Assembly: GCA_002402905.1 (NCBI GenBank)
Contig: DHGT01000034.1
Span: 1-10,346 of the forward strand
DNA: 10,346 nt
DNA from: Desulfatitalea sp. UBA4791
GTDB lineage: Bacteria > Desulfobacterota > Desulfobacteria > Desulfobacterales > Desulfosarcinaceae
Direction: 5' to 3'
A program made the translations under genes and the position numbers. Below are positions 7,686 to 10,346 of the stretch, one piece after another (position 1 is the stretch's first letter; every line of letters begins with the position of its first letter). The notes under the pieces are model-generated. The model saw only the letters and a program-made list of their open reading frames with translations. It did no database searches and had not been told where the DNA came from.

Positions 7686-7783
7686 CGATCTGACACCACT
7701 AAAATGGATACATTTTTAATCCGCCGCTTTTAGGGCATTTTGGCGCCGCCGCTGGCACATCCTGTCTGACCATGGCGGTGTCA

Positions 7784-8001
7784 TTTTTGAGTTCAAGGCT
7801 TTTGAGCTCTTTGACATTGGGGCCATCCATACTCAACATTTGTGCCTTTCTGATAACCTCCAAGTCACATCAGAGGGACAACATTTGGCATCCCGATTTT
7901 TCATCCCATACTATCATTTGGGCTTTAAGAATAATTTTTTAGGTAATAACTAATTAATTGAATTAATGAATTTTAGTGCGGCACTCTCAAGATTGGGAAC
8001 T
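7784..8001. other. AT-rich non-coding stretch between IS21 end and gntR
   Basis: No convincing ORF, RNA or GC-rich terminator hairpin is visible. The last 80 bases are very AT-rich, with TTAATTAATTG-type runs. This lies downstream of the minus-strand gntR gene, so it would contain that gene's 3' UTR. The composition differs clearly from the GC-rich left half. Confidence 0.5.
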
Positions 8002-8706
8002 TTACAGGGAAGCAAAGAGTCGGCTATTAAGGCTTTCTATCATGTAATTCATTCCTGAGCGGATATGATCACGTGTCAACTGAATTGCTTTGTCGGTGTT
8101 TTTCATACTAAGAGCATTAAGTATTTCATGATGCCGCCTTAAAACATTGGCAATACGCGCTTCGCTGATGTATTCGGATTTATATTTTATATAAATTCGT
8201 TCCATTACCGTTTCCAATAAATCCAATATAACGTGATTCCCAGATAATTTTGCAATTGTCAGATGAAAATTAGCGTCTACAACCATAAGTCTACGACGAT
8301 AACCAGATGTTAAAGCATCCTTTTTCGGACGAAATGTTCGTTTTATCGATCCGATATCTTCAGGGGTTAGCTTTTCGATGACAAGAGGAATCAAATAGAC
8401 TTCCAAAGCCTCCCTTGCTTGATAAAGCTCCCTTGCCTCGATTTCAGTAATTTCTGCAACAAAAAAACCTTTATTCTTCTCGTATCGAACAAGCTTAGCA
8501 TTTTCAAGCCTGTTCAAAGCCTGTAGAATTGGAGTGGTACTTATTTTTAACCTTCGAGACAAGTCCTGATAAATCAGTTTTTGTCCTGGTGCAAGTTCCT
8601 GATTATACATCATTGTCTTGATCTGCGCGTAGACAGTATCTATTGAACCGCCTTTTGAGGGAATTGCATTGTTAGATGTAGCTTCTGCTCTAGTAGATTG
8701 GGGCAT
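8002..8706 (-). CDS. GntR-family transcriptional regulator with FCD domain
   Basis: A 234-aa FadR-type regulator. The N-terminal winged HTH (about 22-85) includes LSRRLKISTTPILQALNRLENAKLVRYEKNKGFFV. The C-terminal FCD ligand domain has the metal-binding set D144 and H148 (DANFH), H193 (HEILNAL) and H214 (RDHI). Such proteins usually repress catabolic genes and respond to an organic acid; the ligand cannot be inferred here. The start ATG (8704-8706) has GAGG 6 nt upstream. The IS3-family element begins 19 nt beyond the start codon, so only the Shine-Dalgarno sequence remains of the original 5' region and the native promoter has been separated. The codons are more AT-rich than those of the left-half genes, which suggests a different origin. 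Confidence 0.9.
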   Translation of the reverse strand: MPQSTRAEATSNNAIPSKGGSIDTVYAQIKTMMYNQELAPGQKLIYQDLSRRLKISTTPILQALNRLENAKLVRYEKNKGFFVAEITEIEARELYQAREALEVYLIPLVIEKLTPEDIGSIKRTFRPKKDALTSGYRRRLMVVDANFHLTIAKLSGNHVILDLLETVMERIYIKYKSEYISEARIANVLRRHHEILNALSMKNTDKAIQLTRDHIRSGMNYMIESLNSRLFASL

Positions 8707-8725
8707 TTTTGTCCTCAGCCCTTTG

Positions 8726-8747
8726 TGTCAATGAAAGGTGAGACACC
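8726..8747. repeat. IS3 left terminal inverted repeat
   Basis: The repeat begins TGTCAATGAAA and ends GAGACACC. It is the inverse of the right end, with one extra base and one mismatch in the middle. The tip read outward on the minus strand gives TTGACA, a consensus -35 hexamer pointing toward gntR. Confidence 0.85.
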
Positions 8748-8790
8748 TACCCCTTGCTAAATTAAGGTAGGGCGGATAGGAGAATCACCC

Positions 8791-9291
8791 ATGAAAACGA
8801 CTGACTCGATCACACCACAGAGTACCGTTCAACGCCCGGCCAGGCTCCCGGAAGGAGCCCGTAGGGCGACTGGAGGGGGCCTGGCCGGGGGCGCCGGCGG
8901 TGACGGCATCCCGGCTCCTGATCCCGAAGTGGTCCCCCAGAAGCCCCGACGCAGGCTGACCGCACAATACAAGCTGAGGATCCTTGCTGAGGCTGACCGC
9001 TGTACCGATTCCCGGCAGATAGGCCAACTGCTGCGACGGGAGGGGCTTTACTCGTCAAGTCTGACCCGTTGGCGCCGTCTTCGTGATCAGGGGCTGCTCG
9101 ATGCCATGGCTCCCAAAACCCGCGGCAGAAAGCCGGCCGAAAAGAATCCTTTGGCCGGTGAGCTGGCCAAACTGCAAAAAGAAAACGAGCGACTTCGCAA
9201 ACAGCTTTGGCGGGCCGAGCGAATCATCGAAGTTCAAAAAAAAATTTCTCAGATCCTGGACGCCGACCTGGGTTTGGAAAGCAACAAGTAA
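8791..9291 (+). CDS. IS3-family transposase OrfA (HTH and leucine zipper)
   Basis: A 166-aa DNA-binding component of the transposase. Residues 1-50 are a Gly/Pro/Ala-rich leader that makes the protein longer than the common ~100-aa OrfA. Residues about 56-105 form the HTH domain (RRRLTAQYKLRIL, then DSRQIGQLLRREGLYSSSLTRWRR). Residues 124-156 (ELAKLQKENERLRKQLWRAERIIEVQKK) are a leucine-zipper coiled coil. ATG 8791 has AGGAG 8 nt upstream. The stop overlaps the orfB ATG as TAATG, and the A9 run at 9236-9244 provides a -1 frameshift site. Confidence 0.88.
   Translation: MKTTDSITPQSTVQRPARLPEGARRATGGGLAGGAGGDGIPAPDPEVVPQKPRRRLTAQYKLRILAEADRCTDSRQIGQLLRREGLYSSSLTRWRRLRDQGLLDAMAPKTRGRKPAEKNPLAGELAKLQKENERLRKQLWRAERIIEVQKKISQILDADLGLESNK
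9237..9243 (+). other. Candidate -1 programmed frameshift heptamer in orfA
   Basis: Within nine As (9236-9244), the phase is A-AAA-AAA in the orfA frame. Slipping back one base passes into the orfB frame, which is open from here (NFSDPG...). The product would be an OrfAB fusion of about 515 aa, the usual active transposase of IS3 elements. No stimulatory structure was assessed. Confidence 0.55.
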
Positions 9292-10337
9292 TGAGCGCCG
9301 CTGTGGGCCTGGCAAGCGATATCGGCGTGGTGGCCGCGTGCGATGCCTTGGCTGTTGCACGCGCCACCTACTATCGCCACAATCGCTGTCTCGATGGGCT
9401 GGAACGAACTTGTCGGTCTGGCCGGCAAGCTCCATTGGCGTTGACCGCCGAAGAGAGACAACGCGTGCTGGATCTGATGCACAGCGAACCGTTTGTCGAT
9501 AAGGCCCCGCACCAGATTTACGCCCGTCTTCTGGATCAGGGCGTTTACCTGTGCTCGATTCGCACCATGTACCGGCTGCTCAAAAGTGCCCACGGTAGTG
9601 TCAAAGAGCGGCGGCGTTGTGTTCAACGGCCGGCTTATACCAAACCTGAACTGCTGGCCACAGGCCCCAACCAGGTATGGTCCTGGGATATCACCAAACT
9701 GAAAAACAGTATCAAGTGGACCTACTTTTACCTGTACGTGATCATCGATATCTTCAGCCGATATGTTGTCGGTTGGATGGTGGCCGACCGTGAGCAGGCC
9801 GCCTTGGCCAAGCGCTTGATCGCCCAATCATGCACCACCCAGAATATTGCCTCTGACCAGTTGATCCTGCATGCGGACAGAGGATCGAGCATGATGTCCA
9901 AATCTGTGGCCGAACTGCTCGTTGATCTTGGGGTGATCAAATCCCATAGCCGACCGCACGTCAGTGATGACAACCCGTTTTCCGAGGCACAGTTCAAAAC
10001 CTTGAAGTACTGCCCGCAGTTCCCTGCGCGGTTTGGTTCGATCCAGGATGCCAGAGCCTTTTGCAAGGGCTTTTTCACCTGGTACAACCATGAACACCAT
10101 CATACCGGCATTGGCCTCATGACGCCGGCCCAAGTCCATTATGGCCTATCCGATCAAATATATGAAAACCGCAGCCAGGTGCTTCAGCAGGCTTATCAAC
10201 TGCACCCGAAGCGCTTCAAAAATCGGCTTCCTCGACCGCCGCGTCTATCCGAGGCGGTCTGGATCAACAAACCAAAAGAAGAAAAGAGCGAAGAACCAGA
10301 GCTTAATTTCCCTGAAACGGTGTCTCATTTTCATTGA
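9291..10337 (+). CDS. IS3-family transposase OrfB (DDE integrase core)
   Basis: A 348-aa catalytic component that cuts and joins the element's ends. A HTH_21-type region (KAPHQIYARLLDQGVYLCSIRTMYRLL) precedes the rve core. The DDE triad is D133 in WSWDIT, D196 in LHADRGSS and E232 in DDNPFSEAQFKTLKY. There are 35 residues between the second Asp and the Glu, the family spacing. The C-terminal YNHEHHHTGIGLMTPAQVHYG is also typical. The ATG at 9291 overlaps the orfA TAA, so OrfB alone could arise by translational coupling, and OrfAB by frameshift. The stop TGA lies in the right terminal repeat. Confidence 0.93.
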   Translation: MSAAVGLASDIGVVAACDALAVARATYYRHNRCLDGLERTCRSGRQAPLALTAEERQRVLDLMHSEPFVDKAPHQIYARLLDQGVYLCSIRTMYRLLKSAHGSVKERRRCVQRPAYTKPELLATGPNQVWSWDITKLKNSIKWTYFYLYVIIDIFSRYVVGWMVADREQAALAKRLIAQSCTTQNIASDQLILHADRGSSMMSKSVAELLVDLGVIKSHSRPHVSDDNPFSEAQFKTLKYCPQFPARFGSIQDARAFCKGFFTWYNHEHHHTGIGLMTPAQVHYGLSDQIYENRSQVLQQAYQLHPKRFKNRLPRPPRLSEAVWINKPKEEKSEEPELNFPETVSHFH

Positions 10338-10339
10338 CA
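10319..10339. repeat. IS3 right terminal inverted repeat
   Basis: The repeat begins GGTGTCTCA and ends TTCATTGACA, inverse of the left repeat. It overlaps the last codons and stop of orfB. TTGACA at 10334-10339 is an outward-facing -35 hexamer; only 7 bases beyond the element are visible, so any matching -10 box lies outside the window. Confidence 0.85.
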
Positions 10340-10346
10340 TATTCCG

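Larger units (their letters stand above)
6118..7783 (+). mobile_element. IS21-family element, left end deleted
   Basis: It comprises the istA remnant, intact istB and about 150 bp of non-coding right end. The left boundary is the kinase junction near 6112-6118, so the left terminus and most of istA are lost. The right boundary is uncertain. GGTGTCA (7777-7783) is the inverse of TGACACC at 7691-7697, and IS21 ends often carry several such repeats, so 7783 is taken as the likely end. The kinase's missing C-terminus is not found to the right, so this was not a simple insertion; a deletion or recombination removed DNA on the left or right. Confidence 0.6.
8726..10339 (+). mobile_element. IS3-family insertion sequence, complete
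   Basis: A 1614-bp element with orfA and orfB in the typical IS3 layout, ending in TG...CA. Its 22/21-bp terminal inverted repeats match with one gap and one mismatch. The orfB stop codon lies inside the right repeat. The left flank (CTTTG) and right flank (TATTC) do not form an obvious target duplication. Both ORFs are uninterrupted, so the element could be active. The subgroup is not determined. Confidence 0.88.

Noticed and set aside
7691..7783. Small independent element bounded by TGACACC and GGTGTCA
   Set aside because: 93 bp with no coding content directly after istB is better explained as the multi-repeat right end of the IS21 element.

Overview
The window looks like a GC-rich bacterial chromosome segment, most probably from a deltaproteobacterium or Desulfobacterota-type organism. 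That placement is an inference from the sigma-54 response-regulator style and the GC bias, not a demonstrated identity. It splits into a conserved left half (1-5337) and an insertion-damaged right half (about 5338-10346).

Left half. The 3' end of a YgiQ-type radical SAM gene (1-1005, +) runs convergently into a two-gene minus-strand operon, overlapping it by 37 nt. The operon encodes a class I SAM-dependent methyltransferase (1865-2488) followed by a lipoprotein glycerophosphodiester phosphodiesterase (969-1850). Divergent from this operon is an NtrC-type sigma-54 activator (2724-4133), preceded by a candidate sigma-70 promoter. Downstream lies about 390 bp of AT-rich non-coding DNA with repeated CGTATAA heptamers, a perfect 20-bp palindrome and an excellent sigma-54 promoter (4398-4413). 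That promoter points at a second response regulator (4524-5216), which has a receiver domain but a non-HTH C-terminal region, and then at a GAF/HisKA sensor kinase (from 5338). The simplest model is that the activator drives the regulator/kinase operon from the AT-rich region.

Right half. The kinase is cut after its HisKA domain (around 6117). It is joined in frame to the C-terminal part of an IS21-type transposase (IstA), which then carries an in-frame TAG. The IS21 helper gene istB (6899-7636) is intact. After the IS21 right end comes AT-rich DNA with a GntR/FCD regulator (8002-8706, -). A complete IS3-family element (8726-10339) with 21/22-bp terminal inverted repeats sits 19 nt upstream of the gntR start codon. 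It contains orfA, orfB and an A-AAA-AAA frameshift heptamer. No RNA gene or CRISPR array was seen.

The most interesting points are the sigma-54 switch between the activator and the tail-bearing response regulator, the kinase-transposase in-frame fusion that removed the kinase ATPase domain, and the IS3 insertion that separated gntR from its original upstream region.
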